NCBI GenBank assembly: GCA_023388955.1
Contig: JAEWFH010000111.1
Span: 1-11,166, forward strand
Direction of reading: 5' to 3'
DNA length: 11,166 nt
Source: Pseudomonadota bacterium
Lineage (GTDB): Bacteria; Pseudomonadota; Gammaproteobacteria; Xanthomonadales; Xanthomonadaceae
The notes under the pieces were generated by a model, which did no database searches, was not told where the DNA came from, and worked only from the letters and a program-made list of their open reading frames with translations. Both the position numbers and the translations under genes were made by a program. This document shows positions 6,338 to 11,166 of this stretch, piece after piece; position 1 is the first letter of the stretch; the number at the start of each line of letters is the position of its first letter.

Positions 6338-6757
6338 TCAGCGCGAGGCGAGGGCGGCGACCAGCAGTGCGAGCAGCGCCACCGTCGCCTCGAAGGTTCC
6401 ATTGGCGAGCTGTGCCAGGGTCCAGGCGTGGTGGCTGCCCAGTTTCAGCGCGGATTGCAGTGGTGTCAGCCCCAGCATCCGGCCCAGTTGCCCCGCGATC
6501 ACCAGCCAGTTGCTGGCCACGATCACCGCCGCGGTGCCTGCCAGCGCCGCGAGCACCCGGCCGCCACCGGCCGGCCAGCGCCCCAGGCGCAGCATCAGCA
6601 CCACGTCCAGCGCCCCCAGTACCGCCATCCAGCCAAGCGGCCGGCCGGTAGAAAGCGAGAAGGTGCTCCACAGCGCCACGAAGCCGGCTACGCCCAGCAA
6701 CAGCAGGAACACGGCGGACAGCGAAGGGCGCGCGGAAGAGGGGCGGGAAACAGGCAT
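6338..6757 (-). CDS. Small polytopic inner-membrane protein, unknown function
   Basis: 139 residues from ATG 6757; no family recognised. Four hydrophobic segments are visible: SAVFLLLLGVAGFVALWSTF, WMAVLGALDVVLMLRL, VLAALAGTAAVIVASNWLVI and ATVALLALLVAALA at the very C-terminus. Between the third and fourth is GRMLGLTPLQSALKLGSHHA, a loop with a His pair. The N-terminus (PVSRPSSARPS) is basic and Ser/Pro-rich. In-frame starts at 6790 (ATG) and 6799 (GTG) would add 11-14 residues. The hexamer TATGCT at 6791-6786, read on the minus strand, would be a -10 supporting 6757. It lies divergent from sufT and upstream of the sigma operon in the same direction, with 119 bases between, so it may be separate. 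Confidence 0.75.
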   Translation of the reverse strand: MPVSRPSSARPSLSAVFLLLLGVAGFVALWSTFSLSTGRPLGWMAVLGALDVVLMLRLGRWPAGGGRVLAALAGTAAVIVASNWLVIAGQLGRMLGLTPLQSALKLGSHHAWTLAQLANGTFEATVALLALLVAALASR

Positions 6758-6785
6758 TCGAGGCTGACCGGGAGGCAAGCGCGAC

Positions 6786-6791
6786 AGCATA
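6786..6791 (-). promoter_or_regulatory. Candidate -10 element of small membrane protein gene
   Basis: TATGCT on the minus strand, identical to the hexamer before the sigma gene and the one before the DUF1631 gene. It would place the transcript start near 6779 with a leader of about 22 bases to ATG 6757. There is no clear -35. Confidence 0.25.
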
Positions 6792-6820
6792 GCGGGCACG
6801 TGGTGGACGGCATATTGGAC

Positions 6821-6826
6821 TAGAAT
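6821..6826 (+). promoter_or_regulatory. Candidate -10 element of sufT
   Basis: TAGAAT (five of six matches to TATAAT) lies in the divergent gap before sufT. Transcription would start near 6833, a leader of about 31 bases to ATG 6864. It includes the first bases of an upstream in-frame ATG at 6825, which argues against that codon as the translation start. No good -35 sequence is present at 16-18 bases. Confidence 0.45.
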
Positions 6827-6863
6827 GGTCCTTGTTCATTTCCTCCAGGCCCACGTCCCTTCC

Positions 6864-7421
6864 ATGTACTCCCGCAGCAGCGAACCGGTCCGCCTCGAGC
6901 GCGACTGCCCGGCCGTCCTCGTCCCGCAGGGCGACCATGTCACCTTGCCGGTGGGCAGCGCCGGCTACATCACCCAGGCCCTGGGCGGCAGCTACACGGT
7001 GTTCGTCGACGGCAACCTGTTCCGCATCGCCGGCCAGGACGCCGATGCCATCGGCAAGGAGCCCGTCCCGCCGCTGGAACTGCCGGAGGGCGCCTCGATC
7101 GAGGACGTGGAACGGATGATGTGGGACCAGCTGCGCACCTGCTTCGACCCGGAGATCCCGATCAACGTGGTCGACCTGGGGCTGGTCTACGAGGCCACGC
7201 TCGATCCGCACCCGGAGCAGGACGGCGAGTACCTGGCCAGCGTCCGCATGACCCTCACCGCGCCGGGCTGCGGCATGGGCGACATCCTGGTCGCGGACGT
7301 GCGCGACGCATTGGAACTGATCCCGTTGATCGCCGAGGCCGATGTCGAGCTGGTGTTCGACCCGCCGTGGACCCAGCACATGATGTCCGAGGCGGCGCGC
7401 CTCGAGACCGGGATGTTCTGA
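6864..7421 (+). CDS. sufT: Fe-S cluster maturation protein SufT
   Basis: 185 residues from ATG 6864 (MYSRSSEPVRLERDCPA), the start seen in xanthomonad homologues as I recall them. The N-terminal third is a small beta-rich segment with VPQGDHVTLPVGSAGYITQALGG. The MIP18/DUF59 domain runs from about residue 77: IEDVERMMWDQLRTCFDPEI, NVVDLGLVYE, and TAPGCGMGD with the conserved Cys at 136. The end is FDPPWTQHMMSEAARLETGMF. SufT acts in the cytoplasm as an accessory factor for delivery of iron-sulfur clusters to apoproteins. No other suf or isc genes are in the window. The start at 6825 would add 13 residues but overlaps the -10. The stop TGA is followed without a gap by the GTG of the next gene, so the two are probably translated together. 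Confidence 0.92.
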   Translation: MYSRSSEPVRLERDCPAVLVPQGDHVTLPVGSAGYITQALGGSYTVFVDGNLFRIAGQDADAIGKEPVPPLELPEGASIEDVERMMWDQLRTCFDPEIPINVVDLGLVYEATLDPHPEQDGEYLASVRMTLTAPGCGMGDILVADVRDALELIPLIAEADVELVFDPPWTQHMMSEAARLETGMF

Positions 7422-7730
7422 GTGACGGCGGGCCGACGCTTTTTGGTTGCCTTCCGGGACGCGGACCGGCCCGCGGCCGGCAGCGACGCGTTGCAGCAGC
7501 GCCTGGACGTGATCGCCGCCGTGGCCGGGATCGAGGCCTTGCGCTGGCAGCGCCGGCTGGCCGTCGGTGCCGACCTGGTGGCCAGCGCGGAGGTCCTGGA
7601 CGAGTCCTGCGCGGCGCGGTTGCTGGACGTGCTCCGTGCCCGCGACGACGTGGAGTACGCCGAAGCCGATTCGATGCTGGGCATTGCCCCCGGCGGGACG
7701 ATGCCACAGCCGCCGCGGGCGCTGGGCTGA
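7422..7730 (+). CDS. Free-standing inhibitor I9 / subtilase-propeptide-like protein
   Basis: 102 residues from a GTG directly abutting the sufT stop. The sequence follows the beta-alpha-beta-beta-alpha-beta order of the S8 peptidase propeptide (inhibitor I9) domain. Strand RFLVAFRD is at 6-13, a helix at about 21-35, LRWQRRLAVGADLV at 40-53, a helix at 60-74 and VEYAEADSML at 77-86. In secreted xanthomonad subtilases the same elements (hydrophobic-arginine strand, RRLAxGAD, DVEYxExD) directly precede the catalytic domain. Here the protein ends soon after that point, with no Asp/His/Ser peptidase domain and no signal peptide. It could be an intracellular protease inhibitor or chaperone, a repurposed ferredoxin-fold domain or a relic. 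I assign the fold by eye with moderate confidence; function is unknown. Coupling to sufT is the only context. Confidence 0.7.
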   Translation: MTAGRRFLVAFRDADRPAAGSDALQQRLDVIAAVAGIEALRWQRRLAVGADLVASAEVLDESCAARLLDVLRARDDVEYAEADSMLGIAPGGTMPQPPRALG

Positions 7731-7746
7731 GGCCCGGGCCGTCGGG
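7731..7746. other. Convergent gap with GC palindrome
   Basis: Sixteen bases separate the convergent I9-like and asparaginase-domain genes. They begin with the perfect palindrome GGCCCGGGCC (7731-7740). It could form only a very tight hairpin and has no T-run, so a terminator is not supported. Confidence 0.3.
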
Positions 7747-8232
7747 TCAGGCGGCTTCGAAGCGGTTGGCGGAGACGTTCTTGCGTACGTGGCGCGGATC
7801 CCAGATCCGGCCGTTCATGGCGATGTAGACGCCCGGCGGCAGTGCCTGCACCGCGCCGACCGCGGTGCCGATGTTGAACTCCGCATCGGAACCACGGAAG
7901 CGCGCCGGGTTCAGGGCACCGGTCAGCACGATGGTCTTGTCCGGGATCGACTCCAGCACCTTGGCCGTGGCGACCATCGAGTCGGTGCCGTGGGTGACCA
8001 GCACGTGGCGGGTGTCCTGGGCGGCGATGGTCGCGCGCACCAGCTCGCGGTCGCCGTCGTTCAGGTGCAGGGAGTCCTTGCGCAGGATCGGGATCACCCG
8101 GTAGCCGAAGGCCACCCCCAGCTCGTCGAGGATGCGGCCGATCTGCGGCTCGCCGATCTGGAAGTCCGACTTGTCGTCGAAGTAGATCTTGTCGATGGTG
8201 CCGCCGGTGGTGACGATGCAGAGCTGGTCCAT
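7747..8232 (-). CDS. Single-domain asparaginase-like protein
   Basis: 161 residues, half the usual 320-350 of type I/II L-asparaginase. All N-domain catalytic elements are present: TTGGTID with T12, Y17 as possible counterpart of the flexible-loop Tyr, KDSLHLNDGDR with substrate-binding D53/S54, HGTDSM with T83/D84, and DKTIVLTGALNP with K99. The protein ends in MNGRIWDPRHVRKNVSANRFEA, where the full enzyme would continue to its C-terminal domain. Nothing in the sequence downstream resembles that missing domain, and the ending looks clean, so this is probably a genuine short family and not a truncation. Classical enzymes complete their active site with a neighbouring subunit's C-domain, so the activity here is uncertain. 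There is no signal peptide, hence cytoplasmic. It is transcribed alone from a good -10 at 8267-8262. Confidence 0.88.
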   Translation of the reverse strand: MDQLCIVTTGGTIDKIYFDDKSDFQIGEPQIGRILDELGVAFGYRVIPILRKDSLHLNDGDRELVRATIAAQDTRHVLVTHGTDSMVATAKVLESIPDKTIVLTGALNPARFRGSDAEFNIGTAVGAVQALPPGVYIAMNGRIWDPRHVRKNVSANRFEAA

Positions 8233-8261
8233 TGCAGGCCGGTGATGCGTGGGGAGCGCGG

Positions 8262-8267
8262 ATTATA
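8262..8267 (-). promoter_or_regulatory. -10 element of the asparaginase-like gene
   Basis: A perfect TATAAT on the minus strand in an otherwise very GC-rich gap. The start of transcription would be near 8255, leaving about 22 bases before ATG 8232. The expected -35 position (around 8285-8290) reads CCGCCC, not TTGACA, so either an activator is used or the -10 alone suffices. Confidence 0.5.
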
Positions 8268-8301
8268 GGCGGCCCCGCGCGGGAGGGCGGGGCGGGCTGG
8301 G

Positions 8302-8655
8302 TCAGGATCTGCGCCGGCGTCCGCGCACCGCCTTCAACCCCGGCAGGCAGGCGGTGAACAACACCACCAGGGCCAGCGCGGTCTCGGCCAGTGCGGCCCA
8401 GCGCTCGGGCGGTCGGGTCATGGCCACCATGATCCCGTGGCTGAACCAGGCCAGCGACAGCGTCGCCGCCCACATCGCAAGCTTGCGCCGGCCGATCCAC
8501 AGTCCGCTTGCCAGCCACAGCGCCGGCAGCGCGAACACCGCCGCGGCCACGAACTCGCGCAGCGGCAGGAACCACGCCAGGTACAGCGCCGTCAGCAGCA
8601 GCAGGCTGGCGACCAGCGCGGCTTCCCCCGCCGGACGGGTGCGTGGGGTGCTCAT
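8302..8655 (-). CDS. DUF2069 membrane protein
   Basis: 117 residues from ATG 8655, which overlaps the wrbA stop by four bases (ATGA). Four hydrophobic segments are visible: ALVASLLLLTALYLAWFLPL, FVAAAVFALPALWLASGLWI, KLAMWAATLSLAWFSHGIMV and ETALALVVLFTACLPGL, ending in a basic tail (KAVRGRRRRS). The motif SLAWFSHGIM in TM3 and the four-helix layout match DUF2069, a family of small inner-membrane proteins of unknown function that often sits beside wrbA in gammaproteobacteria. The tight overlap with wrbA implies a coupled role or at least joint expression. The in-frame open reading continues upstream across wrbA antisense, but this ATG gives the family length. Confidence 0.88.
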   Translation of the reverse strand: MSTPRTRPAGEAALVASLLLLTALYLAWFLPLREFVAAAVFALPALWLASGLWIGRRKLAMWAATLSLAWFSHGIMVAMTRPPERWAALAETALALVVLFTACLPGLKAVRGRRRRS

Positions 8656-9242
8656 GCCAGCCGTGCCGCGGTGGTGGCGACCCGTCGGCCCAGCGCCCGT
8701 GCCAGGCGCGCCTCCTCGTCGGTCGGCTGCGGATCGTCCTCCGGCCCGCTGACGTGGCTGGCGCCATAGGGCGTGCCGCCGCTGCGAGTGGTCGAAAGCA
8801 GTGGTTCGGTGAAGGGAATCCCCAGCACCATGCAGCCGTGGTGCAGCAGCGGCAGCATCATCGTCAACAGCGTCGATTCCTGGCCCCCGTGCATGCTCGC
8901 GGTGGAGGTGAACACCGCCGCCGGCTTGCCGACCAGGGTCCCGCTTGCCCACTCCGCGCCCAGGCCGTCGAGCCAGTACTTGAGCGGCGCGGCCATGTTG
9001 CCGAAGCGGGTGGGGCTTCCCAGCAGCAGGCCCGCGCACTCCTCCAGGTCCCGTCGCTCCACGTACGGCGCGCCTTCCTCCGGCACCGGCGGGGCGGCCA
9101 GCTGGGTCACCGCGGCAACCGGCGGTACGCTGCGCACGCGCGCCTGCATGCCCTCCACCTCGCCGACGCCGCGGGCGACGTGCCGGGCGAGCCGGGCCAC
9201 GGAACCGCCACGGCTGTAGTAGAGCACCAGGATCTCGGGCAT
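8652..9242 (-). CDS. wrbA: NAD(P)H:quinone oxidoreductase, WrbA type
   Basis: 196 residues from ATG 9242, the usual WrbA length (about 198). It has a flavodoxin-like fold: ILVLYYSRGGSVARLA (4-19) is the FMN phosphate loop, GSPTRFGNMAAPLKYWLD (75-92) the flavin isoalloxazine and quinone site with the typical SPTRFG motif, TSTASMHGGQE (about 110-120) the second flavin loop, and GGTPYGASHVSG (about 152-163) the WrbA-specific segment. It reduces quinones by two electrons with NAD(P)H in the cytoplasm, avoiding semiquinone radicals. It is first in a two-gene unit with the DUF2069 gene and divergent from yihY. No strong Shine-Dalgarno is visible. A TATCCT on the minus strand at 9277-9272 is a possible -10. 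Confidence 0.95.
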   Translation of the reverse strand: MPEILVLYYSRGGSVARLARHVARGVGEVEGMQARVRSVPPVAAVTQLAAPPVPEEGAPYVERRDLEECAGLLLGSPTRFGNMAAPLKYWLDGLGAEWASGTLVGKPAAVFTSTASMHGGQESTLLTMMLPLLHHGCMVLGIPFTEPLLSTTRSGGTPYGASHVSGPEDDPQPTDEEARLARALGRRVATTAARLA

Positions 9243-9271
9243 TACGGGGATGTCCACTCGAAAGGCGCACA

Positions 9272-9277
9272 AGGATA
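9272..9277 (-). promoter_or_regulatory. Candidate -10 element of wrbA
   Basis: TATCCT on the minus strand inside the 88-base divergent gap. The transcript would start near 9265, 23 bases before ATG 9242. No -35 consensus; the nearby inverted repeat at 9286-9310 covers the position where a -35 would be expected. Confidence 0.3.
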
Positions 9278-9285
9278 GTGCAGCC

Positions 9286-9310
9286 CGCCGTGGTGCCGCC
9301 CGCCACGGCG
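9286..9310. repeat. Inverted repeat in wrbA-yihY divergent region, possible operator
   Basis: Perfect 8-base arms CGCCGTGG (9286-9293) and CCACGGCG (9303-9310) with a 9-base spacer. It lies between the candidate -10 hexamers of wrbA (9277-9272) and yihY (9318-9323), where a repressor could control both genes. As all bases are G/C except the central T/A pair, chance occurrence in this GC-rich DNA cannot be excluded. Confidence 0.4.
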
Positions 9311-9317
9311 CATCGGG

Positions 9318-9323
9318 TACGCT
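9318..9323 (+). promoter_or_regulatory. Candidate -10 element of yihY gene
   Basis: TACGCT followed by seven bases and ATG 9331. If used, the mRNA would start at or next to the initiation codon (leaderless). There is no Shine-Dalgarno before ATG 9331, which fits that reading. Confidence 0.28.
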
Positions 9324-9330
9324 GCCGCCG

Positions 9331-10596
9331 ATGGAGCTGCGGCGGATCATCCAGGACTGGGGGGCACGGGTACGCGACCGCGCGCGCGTGCGCAGCTTCG
9401 CCCGCTTCCTGTTGCGCCGGGTCATGGAGGACAACGTTTTCCAGGCTGCCGGTGCGCTGGCCTACACCACGGTGTTCGCGCTGGTGCCGCTGTCGATGGT
9501 GGTGTTCGGGGTGCTGTCGGGCTTCCCCGTCTTCGCTGAATGGAGCGAGCGGCTCAGCGATTACGTGTTCTCCAACTTCGTGCCCTCGGCGGCGCGTTCC
9601 ATGGAAGCCTGGCTGCTGCAGCTGTCCGGCAACGTCGGGCAGCTGACCGCGGCCGGCACGGTGGCGCTGGTGATCTCGCTGCTGATCACCCTCAACGGCG
9701 TGGAGGCGACCTTCAACCGTATCTGGCGGGTGTCCTCGGCACGGCCGCGCCTGACCCGCTTCCTGGTGTACTGGACGGTGCTGACCCTGGGGGCGCTGGT
9801 GGCGGCGGCGAGCCTGGCGGTGTCGGCGCGGTTCTTCGCCCTGGCGGTGTTCGACACCGTGCCCGGCGTGGTGCTGGAACAGAACCTGCTGCGGCTGGCA
9901 CCGATGGCGCTGGAGCTGCTGGTGTTCACCGCGATCTACAAGGTCGTGCCCCACCGCACCGTGCAGCTGCGGCATGCGCTGGCGGGCGCGGCGCTGGCGG
10001 TGGTGCTGTTCGAACTGGTGCGCTGGGGGATCGGCGCCTACCTGGGACTGTTCACCGGTTACGCGCGCATCTACGGCACCCTGGCCTTCGTGCCCGTGTT
10101 CCTGGTGTGGGTGTTCCTGGGCTGGGTGGCGGTGCTGCTGGGGGCTTCGGTGGCCTCGGCGATCTCCGCCTTCCGCTACCAGCCGGCCTCGCTGCGGATC
10201 CCGGAGGGGTACGAGCTGTACGGGCTGCTGCGGCTGCTGGGCCGTTTCGAGCAGGCGCGATGCACCGGACGGGGCCTGCACAGCGAGCAGATCGCGGAGC
10301 TGGAGCCGATCCTGACCGATGCGCTGGTGCAGGAAATGCTGGGGCAGTTGGAGTCGATCCGCGTGGTGACCCGCGCCGAGGGTGGTGAATGGGTGCTTGC
10401 ACGGGACCTTGATACGCTCAGCCTGGCCGAGTTGTACGAGGCCGGCGCGTTGCGCATCCCGGTCGCCGAGGCGCACCTTCCCCACCAGGACGACGACCTG
10501 GGCCGGGCCGCGCGGGAGGCACTGGACGAGCTGCGGGTGCCCTTGCGCGAGCTGCTCAAGCGTCGTGTTTCCAGCATCCACCAGTCCAAGGAGTAG
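9331..10596 (+). CDS. YihY/BrkB family inner-membrane protein with C-terminal cytoplasmic domain
   Basis: 421 residues. Residues about 30-285 are the YihY/virulence factor BrkB membrane domain: VMEDNVFQAAGALAYTTVFA opens TM1, followed by SGNVGQLTAAGTVALVISLL, NGVEATFNRIWRV (family motif), FLVYWTVLTLGALVAAASLA, a segment with IYKVVPHRTVQLRHALAGA, and YARIYGTLAFVPVFLVWVFL leading into the last helix. About six TM segments are expected. Despite an old label as ribonuclease BN, this family is not a nuclease; its function is poorly known. Residues about 291-421 form a soluble extension absent from the roughly 290-residue E. coli YihY. Its WVLARDLDTLSLAELYEAG pattern recalls a winged helix. The start at 9331 lacks a Shine-Dalgarno. 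The stop is eight bases before the TlpA-like gene, forming an operon. Confidence 0.92.
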   Translation: MELRRIIQDWGARVRDRARVRSFARFLLRRVMEDNVFQAAGALAYTTVFALVPLSMVVFGVLSGFPVFAEWSERLSDYVFSNFVPSAARSMEAWLLQLSGNVGQLTAAGTVALVISLLITLNGVEATFNRIWRVSSARPRLTRFLVYWTVLTLGALVAAASLAVSARFFALAVFDTVPGVVLEQNLLRLAPMALELLVFTAIYKVVPHRTVQLRHALAGAALAVVLFELVRWGIGAYLGLFTGYARIYGTLAFVPVFLVWVFLGWVAVLLGASVASAISAFRYQPASLRIPEGYELYGLLRLLGRFEQARCTGRGLHSEQIAELEPILTDALVQEMLGQLESIRVVTRAEGGEWVLARDLDTLSLAELYEAGALRIPVAEAHLPHQDDDLGRAAREALDELRVPLRELLKRRVSSIHQSKE

Positions 10597-10603
10597 CCGT
10601 ACC

Positions 10604-11166
10604 GTGCGAACCGCCTTCGCCCTGGCCGCCATGTCGCTTGCCCTGCTCGCAGCCGGTTGCCAGCCGGCCGATCCGGACCCGTCCGCCGCCGCAACCACGC
10701 CGGAGCCGGCCGAGGTCCCCGGTGCCGCCGCGGCCCCGGAGCAAACGCGGGCCGCGGAGCCGTCGCTGCGCCTGCCCACGCTGGACGGGCAGCCCTGGGA
10801 CCTGGCGGACCACCGCGGCAAGTGGGTCGTGGTGAACTACTGGGCGACCTGGTGCCGCCCGTGCCTGGAGGAGATGCCGGAGCTGTCGGCCCTGGCCAGC
10901 CTGCGTTCACACGTGGAGGTGATCGGGTTGGCCTACGAGGACATCGAACCCGGCGCGATACGCGAGTTCCTCGACCGCCACCCGGTGACCTATCCAGTGG
11001 CGATCGTCGACACGCTCGATCCACCCGCCGATTTCCCGACCCCGCGCGGGTTGCCGATGACCTGGCTGGTGGGGCCGGATGGGCGCGTGGCGAAGGAGTT
11101 CCTGGGGCCGGTCACCGCCACCGTGCTGGAGGAAGCGATCCAGGCCGCCGGTGGCCCGGCGCCGGG
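10604..11166 (+). CDS. TlpA/ResA-like thioredoxin lipoprotein (partial, 3' end missing)
   Basis: 187 codons are present and no stop is reached. The start is GTG 10604, with AAGGAG ten bases upstream (inside the end of yihY). Residues 1-18 are a short signal sequence, and LALLAAGC places a lipidation Cys at 19, so the protein should be membrane-anchored and face the periplasm. A Pro/Ala/Glu-rich spacer (20-55) precedes the thioredoxin domain: LRLPTLDGQPWDLADHRGK, VVVNYWATWCRPC with redox Cys 84 and 87, then EEMPEL, and the cis-proline loop GLPMTWLV (P151). This is the TlpA/ResA/DsbE type that reduces or isomerises periplasmic thiols, for example in cytochrome c maturation. The position before Cys19 is Ala instead of Leu at -3, a slightly relaxed lipobox. 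The partner in the redox pathway is not in the window. Confidence 0.92.
   Translation, partial: MRTAFALAAMSLALLAAGCQPADPDPSAAATTPEPAEVPGAAAAPEQTRAAEPSLRLPTLDGQPWDLADHRGKWVVVNYWATWCRPCLEEMPELSALASLRSHVEVIGLAYEDIEPGAIREFLDRHPVTYPVAIVDTLDPPADFPTPRGLPMTWLVGPDGRVAKEFLGPVTATVLEEAIQAAGGPAP

Noticed and set aside
5640..7379. 579-codon minus-strand open frame ending at the sigma-factor stop
   Set aside because: Only the last 192 codons resemble a protein (ECF sigma). The rest crosses a different frame of the membrane-protein gene and runs antisense to sufT, with no recognisable domain.
8302..10821. 839-codon minus-strand open frame ending in the DUF2069 protein
   Set aside because: The upstream part is antisense to yihY and tlpA and a shadow of wrbA; it is His/Gln/Arg-rich filler. 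Only 8302-8655 is a real gene.

Overview
The window is about 70% GC, with coding densely packed on both strands, many 4-base ATGA/GTGA overlaps and frequent GTG starts. Gene content points to a gammaproteobacterium of the Xanthomonadaceae/Lysobacteraceae (Xanthomonas, Lysobacter or Luteimonas type): a prolyl iminopeptidase tail, a DUF1631 protein, wrbA-DUF2069 divergent from a long YihY/BrkB protein, and SufT. The assignment is by protein resemblance only; no rRNA or tRNA is present to confirm it. I see no phage, transposon, CRISPR or tRNA.

Layout. 1-101: 3' end of a prolyl iminopeptidase gene (+). 114-2218: a minus-strand operon reading nitroreductase -> 5'-3' exonuclease -> NUDIX hydrolase, the first two overlapping. 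2219-2318: divergent promoter region. 2319-4709: a large DUF1631 protein (+) with a roughly 100-residue Gly/Pro/Ala-rich insert. 4787-6218: a minus-strand ECF sigma factor, a one-TM DUF3619-like protein and a secreted DUF3106-type protein built from Trp-punctuated TPEQR repeats, tightly coupled. 6338-6757: a small polytopic membrane protein (-). 6864-7730: sufT (+) followed with no gap by a small gene for a free-standing protein resembling the propeptide (inhibitor I9) domain of subtilases. 7747-8232: a half-length asparaginase-domain protein (-). 8302-9242: wrbA and a DUF2069 membrane protein (-). 9331-11166: divergent yihY/brkB-type gene with a cytoplasmic C-terminal extension, then a TlpA-like thioredoxin lipoprotein that runs off the window end.

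Most of this is conserved housekeeping or envelope/redox content. The parts most likely to be under-described are the orphan I9-like protein coupled to sufT, the single-domain asparaginase next to it, and the sigma / membrane protein / repeat protein module, which has the architecture of an envelope-sensing system but lacks a recognisable zinc anti-sigma motif. Several starts lie 6-7 bases after a -10-like hexamer, suggesting leaderless transcripts.
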